From: Pseudomonadota bacterium
GTDB lineage: Bacteria > Pseudomonadota > Gammaproteobacteria > Burkholderiales > Thiobacillaceae
Direction: 5' to 3'
Assembly (NCBI GenBank): GCA_021826065.1
Contig: JAKADY010000004.1
Span: forward strand, 46,087 to 110,086
DNA: 64,000 nucleotides
Notes under the pieces: generated by a model
What the model saw: the letters and a program-made list of their open reading frames with translations, nothing else
Database searches by the model: none
What the model was told of the DNA's origin: nothing
Shown: piece by piece, positions 9,517-22,623 of the stretch
Position numbering within the stretch: the stretch's first letter is position 1
Layout: the number at the start of each line of letters is the position of its first letter
Translations under genes and position numbers: made by a program

Positions 9517-9903
9517 ATGCCCGAAGCTCTTGGCTGGCTGCTCTTCCTCCTCCTGTTGGCGCGCTATCCCGTGCAGACGCTGATCGGCCTGGCGGCGATC
9601 TTCGTCGTGGCCTGGGTCTTCCGCAAGCCGTCAGGCGACACGAGCACGAGTAGAGGCAACGCAATGACAGTCACACCAGCTGCCATGGATGCCAGAACCG
9701 CCGACGGGCGTTTTCCGCTGCTCAACGAAGACTGGGCGGGTGAAATCGTGCTTGCCATCGATGACGAGGAGGTGCCGGATGTGATCCGCGTCCACGGCGC
9801 GCGCTTCAAAAACCCGGCGCGCTACGTGATCGATCTAGGGCATGGAGAGTATTTGCTTTACGGCAGCGACGGCGAGCTGCTCGATCTGTGTTACCTGCGC
9901 TGA
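9517..9903 (+). CDS. small membrane-anchored protein of unknown function
   Basis: 128 residues. Two closely spaced hydrophobic stretches (about 5-18 and 22-36) are followed by a soluble domain (about 65-128) with WAGEIVLAIDDEEVPDVIRV and ending GEYLLYGSDGELLDLCYLR. I do not recognise the family. I start at the ATG giving MPEALGWLLFLLLL because a longer in-frame ORF would run through the palindrome at 9476-9496. It heads a same-strand set of unknown genes leading to the restriction-modification operon. Confidence 0.6.
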   Translation: MPEALGWLLFLLLLARYPVQTLIGLAAIFVVAWVFRKPSGDTSTSRGNAMTVTPAAMDARTADGRFPLLNEDWAGEIVLAIDDEEVPDVIRVHGARFKNPARYVIDLGHGEYLLYGSDGELLDLCYLR

Positions 9904-9926
9904 TGGGATGAGACGAGGAGCAGGCA

Positions 9927-10148
9927 ATGGATACATACGACCAGACGTTCAAGGCGCTGCCCGAAGGCGGGAGCCGCAGGGTGCTGGATGCGCCGCTGTG
10001 GATGCGATAGCAGCGCATCGCCTGGTTCTCTCCATGGGACGCCTGGCTGCAAAATCTGGCTCCAGACCCCACGCCGGAGGCAGTCTGGCGGCGCTGGAAC
10101 CGCTGGCGGGCCCGCCCGCGCGAAAAGGAGGGCGACGATGATGTCTGA
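9927..10148 (+). pseudogene. 73-codon ORF interrupted by an in-frame amber codon
   Basis: A strong ribosome-binding site (GAGGAG, 7 nt spacing) precedes ATG 9927. The frame reads 27 codons (MDTYDQTFKALPEGGSRRVL and on to LWMR), then TAG at 10008-10010, then continues open for 45 codons (QRIAWFSPWDAWLQNLAPDP and on to EKEGDDDV) to TGA at 10146-10148. That end overlaps the next gene's start. Both halves have coding-like composition, so this is either a recent nonsense mutation, a 27-residue peptide gene, or a readthrough site. The product family is unknown. Confidence 0.5.
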
Positions 10149-11031
10149 ACCGACCGCATCCCAATGGCGCGCCTATCTGCGCCACCGCTTCCGCGCCCAT
10201 GCGCAGGGCTGGCTTGCCGTGGCGGTGGGCCTGTTGTGGGGCTATTACACCGACCTTTATTGGCACGAGCCATGGTGGATCGTCCTGCCGACGGCCTACC
10301 TCGCCGCCTTCCTCGTCGTCGCCGTGGGGGTGGCCGTGGCCGCCGTGCTGCGCTTTCCGTGGTGGGGGCTGGCGCCTTTGTGCCTCGTTTCAATGGCCTG
10401 TGAATGGGCTTTGCGGCGGCTTTTCAAGCGCCCCTGGGTGAGATCGCCGCAGCCGCGCGAGCGCTTCCTGAGCAACCCGTTCGCGCTGTGGCAGGGTTGG
10501 CGGGCAAGGCGGCGCAGACGGCACCCGTCGAGGCCCCAGGTCAGCCTTCCAGCGACGGCCAATGTCATCCCCTTTCCCGCCCGCGGCTTGTCGCATCGAA
10601 TGCGGGCACGCCCGGCGCGCGCCGAAGCCTCATGGGACGGCATAGGCGAATACATCTCCGTGGCGTTCGAGGGGCACTGGAAATTCTGGTTCTATTCCTC
10701 GCCCATCTGGCTGTGGCTGTGGTTCTGGCTCGTCGAGGACACGGGCTTCTGGGCCTCGCTCGTCGTCGCTTTCGTCGTGGCCTGGGTTTTCTCGCTGCTG
10801 CTCGTCATTCCGCTCGCGGCGGCGCTATTGGCGCTTGCCTCCACGCTGCTGTTCGCGGCGGGGATGACGCCCCAGCAAAGACGCGATGCCGCTGCTACCT
10901 TGCGTGAGATTCAGGCCGCCGCACCCCAGCCAGAGGGCCCAGCGCCCCAGCCGGCGGCGCAAAAGTCCGATTGGATCTGGCCGCTGCTCATCGGCCTGTG
11001 GATCGGCGAGGCCCTGGGGGATGACCAATGA
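10138..11031 (+). CDS. multi-pass membrane protein of unknown function
   Basis: 297 residues; ATG 10138 follows GGAGG by 6 nt. Two N-terminal membrane helices (about 24-40 and 47-72) lead to a basic cytoplasmic segment with RRRRRHPSRP. Two or three tryptophan-rich helices follow (about 180-245, FWFYSSPIWLWLWFWLVEDT), and a final hydrophobic stretch WIWPLLIGLWIGEAL lies near the C-terminus. I recognise no family. It sits in the same run as the two preceding small genes and the nucleotidyltransferase gene downstream. Confidence 0.65.
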   Translation: MMSEPTASQWRAYLRHRFRAHAQGWLAVAVGLLWGYYTDLYWHEPWWIVLPTAYLAAFLVVAVGVAVAAVLRFPWWGLAPLCLVSMACEWALRRLFKRPWVRSPQPRERFLSNPFALWQGWRARRRRRHPSRPQVSLPATANVIPFPARGLSHRMRARPARAEASWDGIGEYISVAFEGHWKFWFYSSPIWLWLWFWLVEDTGFWASLVVAFVVAWVFSLLLVIPLAAALLALASTLLFAAGMTPQQRRDAAATLREIQAAAPQPEGPAPQPAAQKSDWIWPLLIGLWIGEALGDDQ

Positions 11032-11064
11032 CTGAAAACGGATCACGTGTTGGAAGGCCATGGC

Positions 11065-11835
11065 ATGAACATTGAGGCGAGGATGGCGCGAACCTTGGCG
11101 GCGATCGAGTCCGAACATGGCGTGCGCATCCTCTATGCCTGCGAGTCCGGCAGCCGGGCGTGGGGCTTTGCCTCGGCGGACAGCGACTACGACGTGCGTT
11201 TCCTCTACGTCCATCCCCTGGACGGGTATGTCTCGGTCGATACCCCGCGCGAGGTGATCGAGCGCCCCATCACCGATGATCTCGACATCAACGGCTGGGA
11301 GTTGCGCAAGGCGCTGCGCCTGATGCGCAAGAGCAATCCCGTGCTGCTGGAATGGCTCCATGCGCCGATCACTTACCGCTGCGACGACGGCTTTCTATCC
11401 GACATGCGCGACCTCGCCCGCACCTACTACCGCCCTGCGGCGTGTTTCCACCACTATCTGCACATGGCCCAGGGCAACCGGCGCGACTATCTGCGCGGCC
11501 CCATCGTCTGGCTCAAGAAATACCTTTATGTCCTGCGACCGCTGTTGGCCTGCCGCTGGATCGAAATGGGGCGGGGCATTCCGCCCGTCGCGTTCGATCA
11601 TCTGGTCGAGGCCACGGTGGATGAAGCGCCCTTGCAGCACGCCATCGCGGAGTTGCTCGCCGCCAAGCGCGGCGGCGATGAATTGGCGCGGGGCCCGGCG
11701 ATACCCGTGATCGATGCCTTCATCGACCGCGAATTCCAGCGCCTGGAAGCGGTTGCGCATGGCCTGCCGTCGCCGCAGCTGCCTGATGACGAAGGCTTGA
11801 ACAGGTTATTGCGCCGATTCGTCTACAGGACATGA
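11065..11835 (+). CDS. predicted nucleotidyltransferase, COG3541 (YcgL-type)
   Basis: 256 residues. The N-terminal motif GSRAWGFASADSDYDVRF (about 24-41) is the polymerase-beta-type nucleotidyltransferase core, with glycine-serine followed by the two aspartates (DYD). The rest matches the pattern of the COG3541 family, with an HHYLHMAQGN helix and WLKKYLYVLRPLLACRWIE. The substrate is unknown; some relatives sit with RNA-repair or defence genes. I chose ATG 11065 because GGAAGG lies 7 nt upstream; GTG 11047 would add six residues. Confidence 0.8.
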   Translation: MNIEARMARTLAAIESEHGVRILYACESGSRAWGFASADSDYDVRFLYVHPLDGYVSVDTPREVIERPITDDLDINGWELRKALRLMRKSNPVLLEWLHAPITYRCDDGFLSDMRDLARTYYRPAACFHHYLHMAQGNRRDYLRGPIVWLKKYLYVLRPLLACRWIEMGRGIPPVAFDHLVEATVDEAPLQHAIAELLAAKRGGDELARGPAIPVIDAFIDREFQRLEAVAHGLPSPQLPDDEGLNRLLRRFVYRT

Positions 11836-11854
11836 CTGCAAGCCTGCAACCATC

Positions 11855-12259
11855 ATGGATTCGAGAAAACTCAATGATAGAGAGGTTCGCCATGGCTGGC
11901 GTGCTCTGACAACGTTTCGCCCACATCCAAAAAACCATTCGTTTCTCGGCTTCTACGACGTGATCGTGCAAGACGATGCGGAGCGCTACACGTTCGATCT
12001 GGACTGGACACTGCATCTACGCTCGGCCTACGAGGTGGGGCGCGAGCAAGGTTTGCTGGTACCGACGGCGGTGGCCGAGCTTGCCGAGATCGATGCCTTC
12101 TGGCGCGCCCATCCGCAGGCCTTCGATGCCGCGTTTGGCGACCTGATTCCGCGCATTAACCCCTTGACGGAGTTGGCCGGCTGGGTGGAGGACGAGGCCG
12201 GACAACCCATGCCGATCCCGCCCTCTCACTGGTGGTGGAGGCTGTCCAGGGATTGGTGA
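11855..12259 (+). CDS. hypothetical protein
   Basis: 134 residues, soluble, acidic and rich in aromatic residues. It opens [20 protein letters not shown] and ends [13 protein letters not shown]. No motif that I recognise. It follows the nucleotidyltransferase gene by 19 bp on the same strand, and no good ribosome-binding site precedes the ATG. It may be part of the nucleotidyltransferase module. Confidence 0.5.
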   Translation: MDSRKLNDREVRHGWRALTTFRPHPKNHSFLGFYDVIVQDDAERYTFDLDWTLHLRSAYEVGREQGLLVPTAVAELAEIDAFWRAHPQAFDAAFGDLIPRINPLTELAGWVEDEAGQPMPIPPSHWWWRLSRDW

Positions 12260-12382
12260 CGTCGCCCGCCGCCGCTGGCCTAAGCCCGCTGTCAGACGGG
12301 AGGCCGCGCCTTCGGCTGGGCGCGGGGGACTCTGCCGGTTTGGACGCCGCCTATGTGTCATGACAAGGCGCGCCCAGCCCCT

Positions 12383-12425
12383 GTTTGATATATGCTGTAT
12401 ATCAAACCTATCAAACACATCAAAC
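12383..12425. promoter_or_regulatory. 25-bp palindrome plus repeated half-sites before hsdM
   Basis: GTTTGATATA-TGCTG-TATATCAAAC (12383-12407) is a perfect 10-bp-arm palindrome. Its right half-site TATCAAAC (12400-12407) repeats at 12409-12416, and CATCAAAC follows at 12418-12425. The three half-sites have a 9-bp pitch and end against the hsdM ATG. No Shine-Dalgarno sequence fits in this space. Because HsdM carries its own HTH domain, an autoregulatory operator is the natural reading, but that is inference. Confidence 0.7.
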
Positions 12426-14250
<1,825 letters not shown>

Positions 14251-14264
<14 letters not shown>

Positions 14265-15492
14265 TACCGCGCTTGGAGATGGCCGCCGTTGGGTTCGTGT
14301 GGGCGACTACTTTGAAGTTACGCGCAAGCCACGAGGACTGAAGGTGGCTGATTATGGGGCGGTGCCCTTTGTGCCGATGGAAGCCATTCCCCAAGGAGGG
14401 CCCTATGAACCGCGATATGACGCAAAACCTGGCCCGGAGATCACCAGCGGAACCTACTTTGAACGAGGCGATCTCCTGATTGCGAAGATCACCCCATCTT
14501 TCGAAAACGGCAAACAGGCGTTGGCCAAAGGACTCCCAGCTCCGTTCGGATACGCAACGACAGAAGTCATCCCGCTGCGCCCGACTGCATTAGGCATTGA
14601 TAAACGATTGCTGTTTTTCTACCTGCTCCATCCAGAAATTCGCTCCTATGTCGCGGAACGAATGGAGGGCTCGACCGGGCGGCGGCGTGTACCAGAACAG
14701 GTGCTGCTAGACCTGCCCTACCCGGAATTTCCCCCCGAGAATCAGCAGGCCATCGCTGACACACTTGAATTTATCACCCGGCAAATCGAATTCGAAGAGC
14801 GAAGCGCGCGGACCACAGAGGAACTCAAACGTTCCGCCATGCGAGAGCTGTTCACGCGCGGGCTGCGCGGCGAGCCGCTGAAGGACACCGAGATCGGGCC
14901 GATGCCGGAGAGTTGGGGGATTAGAACTGTCGCCGAATCGGTTCATCCTTTCCGCTTTAATCGCAGCAAGCAGGTTCCGAAGTCGGCGTACCAAAAGGTT
15001 GGGCGCTGGCCTGTTATTGATCAGGGACAGGAAGATGTCGCCGGATACACCAACGACTCAGAAAAGGTCATTACTCCCGATCGGCCAATCATCATTTTCG
15101 GTGACCATACGCGCATCTTTAAGTTCGTTGACTTCCCCTTTGTGCTCGGTGCTGACGGGACGAAACCCCTCCTGGCCAGAGACGAATACATTCCAAAGTT
15201 CTTGTTTTATGTGCTGAGTGCCCTCGAAATACCGGCAAGAGGATACAACCGCCATTTCACGGTCTTGAGTGAGATGTGTGTGCCACATCCGGCACTAGAC
15301 GAACAACGCGAAATCGTCGCCATCCTCGACGCCATCGACCGCAAGATCGAGTTGCACCGGCGCAAAAAGCAGGTGCTCGAAGAGCTCTTCAAGGCCCTGC
15401 TGCACAAGCTGATGACAGGCGAGATCCACGTCGATGCGCTCAACCTGTCGGCCCTTGGCGCCACGGGTGATGGAGACCAGGTAAGCCGGTGA
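14251..15492 (+). CDS. hsdS: type I restriction-modification specificity subunit
   Basis: DNA-recognition subunit, 413 residues, with two target-recognition domains (about 12-165 and 220-350). Each is followed by a conserved helical spacer: [20 protein letters not shown] with [17 protein letters not shown], and [20 protein letters not shown] with [16 protein letters not shown]. The two halves differ in sequence, so a bipartite asymmetric target is expected. The target itself cannot be read. It overlaps hsdM by 14 bp and the fic gene by 4 bp (GTGA). Base composition is lower in GC than hsdM and hsdR, as is common for exchanged specificity genes. Confidence 0.93.
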
Positions 15493-16601
15493 ACTATCAC
15501 GTAAGCCGGTTTCCGCCTGCCGATCTGAACTGGCGCCAGTTGATTCCGTTCATCGGCAGGGCCAATGCGGCCTTGGCGCGCTATGACGCCTTGCTGACGG
15601 CGATTCCCAACGCGCAGGTGCTGCTTTCCCCTCTGGTCACTCAGGAAGCGGTGCTGTCCTCCAGGATCGAGGGCACACAGGTGACGATGGGAGAAGTGCT
15701 CGAGGTGGAAGCGGGCGGCGAACCGGAGGGCTTGACCCAGACGCGGCGGGATGACATCGAGGAGGTGCTCAACTACCGCGAAGCGCTGACTTTCTGTGCC
15801 AAATCGCTGCTCGAGCGTCCCCTGTCCCTGTCGCTCATCAAGGAAGCCCATGCCCTGCTGATGCGCGGAGTGCGTGGCAGCGAGCAGGATCCAGGCCGTT
15901 TCCGCGTCGAGCAAAACTGGATCGGACCAAAGGGTTGCTCGCTCGAGGCGGCGAGCTTCGTTCCCATCGCGCCCGAGCACCTGCAGGCCGGCATGGAAGC
16001 GTGGATGGCTTACGTGAATGACACGGACCAGCCCGATCCTCTGGTGCAGCTTGCGCTGATGCACCTGGAGTTCGAGGCGTTGCATCCCTTCAAGGATGGC
16101 AACGGCCGCCTTGGCCGCATGTTGATTCCCCTCTTCCTATACCAGCGGCGGCTGCTGTCCAGCCCCAATTTCTACATGAGCGCCTATCTGGAAGCCCACC
16201 GCGAGCGCTATCAAGAGCGGCTGCGCGCGGTATCGCGGGATGGCGCCTGGACTGAGTGGGTCGCGTTTTTCCTCGAAGGGGTCATCGAGCAGGCATCGGA
16301 TAACGAGCACAAGGCGCGGGCGATCCTCACCCTGTACGAGCGCGTCAAGGAGCAGGTGGTCGAGCTGACCCACTCCCAGCATGCCATTCGCGCGACGGAC
16401 TTTATCTTTCGCCAGCCCATTTTCGCGGCGCCGCATTTCATCGCGGCGGCGCAGATCCCCAAGCCGACCGCCATGCGCATGCTCAACCTGCTGCGGGAAG
16501 GCGGGCTGCTCGCCACGTTGCGTGAAGGGCGTGGCCGCCGCTTCGGCGTCTATGCCTTTCGCGAGCTGCTGAACCTGGCGGAAGGGCGGCCCATCCTTTG
16601 A
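15489..16601 (+). CDS. Fic family protein (AMPylase fold)
   Basis: 370 residues. The Fic core motif HPFKDGNGRLGR (about 199-210) is intact with catalytic His, so nucleotidyl transfer, usually AMPylation, is expected. An N-terminal inhibitory helix motif S-x-x-x-E-G (SSRIEG, residues 57-62) marks a class II, self-inhibited Fic protein. A C-terminal winged-helix-like region (about 300-350, IPKPTAMRMLNLLREGGLL) suggests DNA binding. It starts on GTG overlapping the hsdS stop, so it is inside the hsd operon. Such insertion of fic between hsdS and hsdR recurs in bacteria; its target here is unknown. Confidence 0.9.
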   Translation: MNYHVSRFPPADLNWRQLIPFIGRANAALARYDALLTAIPNAQVLLSPLVTQEAVLSSRIEGTQVTMGEVLEVEAGGEPEGLTQTRRDDIEEVLNYREALTFCAKSLLERPLSLSLIKEAHALLMRGVRGSEQDPGRFRVEQNWIGPKGCSLEAASFVPIAPEHLQAGMEAWMAYVNDTDQPDPLVQLALMHLEFEALHPFKDGNGRLGRMLIPLFLYQRRLLSSPNFYMSAYLEAHRERYQERLRAVSRDGAWTEWVAFFLEGVIEQASDNEHKARAILTLYERVKEQVVELTHSQHAIRATDFIFRQPIFAAPHFIAAAQIPKPTAMRMLNLLREGGLLATLREGRGRRFGVYAFRELLNLAEGRPIL

Positions 16602-16631
16602 GTCTCACCCATGAGCAATTCCTGCAACAAT

Positions 16632-16657
16632 GTCTCATCTATATTGCTATGTGAGAC
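16632..16657. promoter_or_regulatory. inverted repeat in the fic-hsdR gap
   Basis: GTCTCA (16632-16637) and TGAGAC (16652-16657) form an inverted repeat with a 14-bp AT-rich spacer, the most AT-rich point of the 236-bp gap before hsdR. A related half-site GTCTCA also occurs at the fic stop codon. Two short hairpins follow, CCTGGT-TAC-ACCAGG (16734-16748) and AACGGG-CATT-CCCGTT (16761-16776). This may be the separate promoter/operator region of hsdR. Confidence 0.4.
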
Positions 16658-16703
16658 TTTATTGCCGTATTGGCTCACGGGCGAGACCTACCGGAGCGTC
16701 GGC

Positions 16704-16837
16704 ATGACGGGGTCGTACATGAAAACGGCCGCCCCTGGTTACACCAGGAGACGACCGCCGAACGGGCATTCCCGTTCCCGCGTTGAACATAGCACAACCC
16801 GCTTTGCCTTGACAGCTCTCCGGCAGGAGGAACCGGC

Positions 16838-16841
<4 letters not shown>
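16704..16841 (+). CDS. possible 45-residue leader ORF coupled to hsdR
   Basis: A short open frame (ATG 16704, or 16719) with basic, Pro/Arg-rich content ([17 protein letters not shown]) ends with TGA inside the hsdR start, giving an ATGA overlap typical of translational coupling. It spans both short hairpins of the leader. I do not recognise the product. It may equally be non-coding leader sequence. Confidence 0.3.
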
Positions 16842-19776
<2,935 letters not shown>

Positions 19777-19780
<4 letters not shown>

Positions 19781-20088
19781 AATCGTCGCCATACCCGGCG
19801 CAGGATTTGCGTTGCCGCGTGCTGGCCTGGGCGGTCAAGCTCAAGGTCAATCCCCGCGTCATCCGGGTGCAGAAGATGCGCAGGAAATGGGGCTCCTGCT
19901 CGGCGGCGGGGACCATCACCCTGGCCGTCGATCTGCTCGACCAGGACGAGCGCTTTCAGGACTACGTGATCGTCCATGAGCTGCTGCATTTGCGCTACGC
20001 CCACCACGGGCGCCTGTTCAAGGCGCTGCTGAGCGCGCATGTGCCAGACGGGTGGCGTTGGGAGAACGTGAGCCAGCGGGAGGAATGA
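19777..20088 (+). CDS. YgjP-like zinc metallopeptidase (DUF45)
   Basis: 103 residues, shorter than free-standing YgjP (about 170), lacking most of the N-terminal part. The zinc site [15 protein letters not shown] is complete, and [15 protein letters not shown] is the family's RWGSC-type block. It starts on GTG overlapping the hsdR stop, so it is the last gene of the hsd operon. Genes of this family are frequent last members of type I restriction operons; the substrate is not known. Confidence 0.88.
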
Positions 20089-20139
20089 GCGTCTGCCGTC
20101 GGGCGTGACCGACCGCCAGGTCGCGGTCTCTCGTTCAAA

Positions 20140-20156
20140 GGCTCATCTTATGAGCC
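20140..20156. promoter_or_regulatory. palindromic operator candidate 2
   Basis: GGCTCA-TCTTA-TGAGCC, same arms and same 5-nt spacer as the palindrome at 9476-9496. It lies in the gap before the HIRAN gene. A second perfect inverted repeat, ATGCCGCAA-CA-TTGCGGCAT, follows at 20162-20181. Both overlap the longest possible reading frame of the HIRAN gene, which argues for a start downstream. Confidence 0.55.
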
Positions 20157-20179
20157 ACCCGATGCCGCAACATTGCGGC

Positions 20180-22237
20180 ATGGAAACTGTCCTTCATCAT
20201 GCCGTCTTGCCAGCGCCGACTTTCCTGCCTGCGTACGAAGCACCCCTGCCGCCCGCCGTGCGCGCCCGTCTGTGGCTGCCGGGGCGCGTCTTCGGCCCCG
20301 CCGACGATCAGCCGCGGCTGTGGCTTGCGCTTGCCGACGGTCGGGTGCTGGCCTTCCGGCTGCCCAAGGTCGAATTGGGCGATGACGCGGTGATCGCGCC
20401 GCTCGTCGATGCCGTGGCGCGCGATGTGCGCGGCAACCGTTGGGAGGTCGAGCATCCGGCCTTCGGCTGGGCGCAGGTGCTCTATGCCGCGCCGGTGCTG
20501 CCGGTGGCTAAGAAAGAGCACGCCGCCTTCCTGTTCGATCCCGACTACCGGCACTTCGTCGCTTGCCTCGACGCGGAAGTCATGCAGCTATTGCTGTCCC
20601 TGGAGCGCACGCCGCATCCGGCTGCCATCACGCGGCGCGACGGCGAAAACCCGCACCCGCTGCCGCGGCTGTATGTCGCCTCGGTACGCAATTACAACCG
20701 GCTTACTACCCTGCCACCAGCCTTGCGCGAGCGGCGACTGCAAGCGCTTGCGCGCTTTCCGCTGCTGGTGGCGCCGCTTCTGCTCACCTTGCACCACTCG
20801 CCCAACGTTTGGGACGGCAAGCGCCATGCCTGGCGCGAAAAAGACGCGGCGGTGATCGATGCGATCGACCAAGGGCGGGATCTGAGCGGCGCGCTGGCCA
20901 AGCATTACGGCATTTCCAAGGGCTTGGTGCGCTCGCCGCTGTGTGCGGCAATGTGGCCGGTGCGTGATCGTAACAGGCGCCGCGGCTGGCTTATGCTTCT
21001 CGATGCGCTGCCGGCCAACCAGCGGCCTACGCTTGCCGAATTCGAGCGCTGGCAGCTGTATCTGGCCAATTACTTCATGCTGCTCGGCGAAAACGATCAG
21101 GGCCACCCCTTGCCGCAGCCTGCGGACGTGCATCGCGGCGCGTTTCGTCTGGGCTGGACGCGCACCTGGGAGACGATCGCGCGGCGCTACGGCGACGTGC
21201 ATCATGCCCTGGCCGACTGCGGCGATTTTCTCAACGCCGCGCGCGACATGGCGGCGCGCCGGCTGCGCCGCGCCTATGGCCCACCGAGGGGAAGACTGGC
21301 GGCCGGGTGGCTTGCCTGTCATGGCTTGCCGGGGCTGCTGGAAGCCTCCCGGCGCTGGCACCGGCTGCGGCCGGCACCGGAGCGCTGGGATGTACCGGAA
21401 GGCTTTCGACTACCGGCGATTCTCGGCCACTGGCAGGACCGGGGCCGCCGCGCCGAAGAGTTGCTCACACCGGAGACTCTGAGCAACGAAGGCGAGGCGA
21501 TGAAGCACTGTGTCGCCAATTACTGGCCGCAGTGTGTGGCCGGTGACCGCATCTTCGCCTTGCGACTGCCCGACGGCGAACGCGCCACGGCGCAATACCG
21601 GCCCACAATCCGCGAAGACGCCGACTACGACACCGAATATCGCCTGGTGCAACTGCGCGGCCCGTTCAACCGTGAGGCCAGCGATGCGATGTTCGCCTGG
21701 GCGCAGCTCGTCGCCGCCGAGCTCAACGAGCCTTCGCGGCAGGCGGCGCGCTGGGCGGCGCTGGAAGCGCGCGGGCGGCTCGATGTGGCGCGCCTCGATG
21801 CCCGCCGCCGCTGGCAGGCCTGGATCGATGCCAAGAGCGAACGCCAGCTGGAGGCCGTGCTGGCGTGGCTGGGCCAGATGCCTCCCGGCCCGGAGGTGTT
21901 GCTTCATGCCCACATCGCCGGCTTCCAGTACCACGCCGGGCCGCGGCTGCTTGACCGGCTCGCCCCGGGGCAGGCGCTTCATCTCGTGCGCGAGCCGGAC
22001 AACCCGCATGACGCACGGGCGGTGCGCCTGGACTGGCAGGGCGAAAAACTCGGTTACGTGCCGCGCGAATACAACGCCGAAATCGCTGCGCGGCTCGATG
22101 CGGGTGAAGCCCTGACCGCGCGCATCACGGCGATCGACCTGGAGGCCGAGCCCTGGCGGCAGGTGGGGTTCGTGATCGATTCGACCGTCGCCGAAAGAAG
22201 CGCAAGCGAACGCGCGGGCCCAACAGGCCACCTCTAA
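20180..22237 (+). CDS. PcfJ-like protein with C-terminal HIRAN domain
   Basis: About 685 residues. The central part (around 450-560) has the PcfJ-like block AMKHCVANYWPQCVAGDRIF, seen in plasmid and mobile-element proteins. The C-terminus (about 600-675) is a HIRAN domain: AHIAGFQYHAG, LVREPDNPHDARAV and GEKLGYVPREYN. HIRAN domains bind DNA 3' ends or damaged DNA in helicases and nucleases; here there is no helicase or nuclease motif that I can see. Start uncertain: ATGs at 20105, 20150, 20162 and 20180 are in frame and none has a good ribosome-binding site. I take the one after both palindromes. Confidence 0.75.
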   Translation: METVLHHAVLPAPTFLPAYEAPLPPAVRARLWLPGRVFGPADDQPRLWLALADGRVLAFRLPKVELGDDAVIAPLVDAVARDVRGNRWEVEHPAFGWAQVLYAAPVLPVAKKEHAAFLFDPDYRHFVACLDAEVMQLLLSLERTPHPAAITRRDGENPHPLPRLYVASVRNYNRLTTLPPALRERRLQALARFPLLVAPLLLTLHHSPNVWDGKRHAWREKDAAVIDAIDQGRDLSGALAKHYGISKGLVRSPLCAAMWPVRDRNRRRGWLMLLDALPANQRPTLAEFERWQLYLANYFMLLGENDQGHPLPQPADVHRGAFRLGWTRTWETIARRYGDVHHALADCGDFLNAARDMAARRLRRAYGPPRGRLAAGWLACHGLPGLLEASRRWHRLRPAPERWDVPEGFRLPAILGHWQDRGRRAEELLTPETLSNEGEAMKHCVANYWPQCVAGDRIFALRLPDGERATAQYRPTIREDADYDTEYRLVQLRGPFNREASDAMFAWAQLVAAELNEPSRQAARWAALEARGRLDVARLDARRRWQAWIDAKSERQLEAVLAWLGQMPPGPEVLLHAHIAGFQYHAGPRLLDRLAPGQALHLVREPDNPHDARAVRLDWQGEKLGYVPREYNAEIAARLDAGEALTARITAIDLEAEPWRQVGFVIDSTVAERSASERAGPTGHL

Positions 22238-22301
22238 AACCTTGCTGCGCGGGCGGATGGCTGTGTTGCGCGGTGTTCGGATGCTTGCCTATCTGTTTGA
22301 T

Positions 22302-22528
22302 CCCAGATTGTCCATTAGACCGGCCTGTGCCTTGAGGCAGGTCATGCCGAGTGCCAACGCTGCGTGTACCGAACCGGCTGCATCGCCTACGCGGGCCTCG
22401 CTCGCCCCTGATCGGCCATCTCGCGCGCAACTACTCGGCGAGGTGTTCAACCTCGCCTGCGACCGTCGCGCGCAAGCTGGCTCGATGATGGGCTTCGCGC
22501 CTTCCCGCGTCCTAATGGACAATCTGGG
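22302..22528. mobile_element. 227-bp element with perfect 17-bp terminal inverted repeats
   Basis: CCCAGATTGTCCATTAG (22302-22318) and its exact reverse complement (22512-22528) bound a 227-bp block. No intact ORF fills it, so it is a MITE or a deletion derivative of an insertion sequence. I see no clear target-site duplication. It occupies most of the 386-bp gap between the HIRAN gene and the convergent WYL regulator. Confidence 0.7.
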
Positions 22529-22623
22529 TTGATATGTCTCGCATCCTGTGCACCAATTGCCTTACCCTCCACCCGCTCGCGACGGTGTTTCGAGGCGCTC
22601 GGCAGTACAGGCACCGACGGCCG

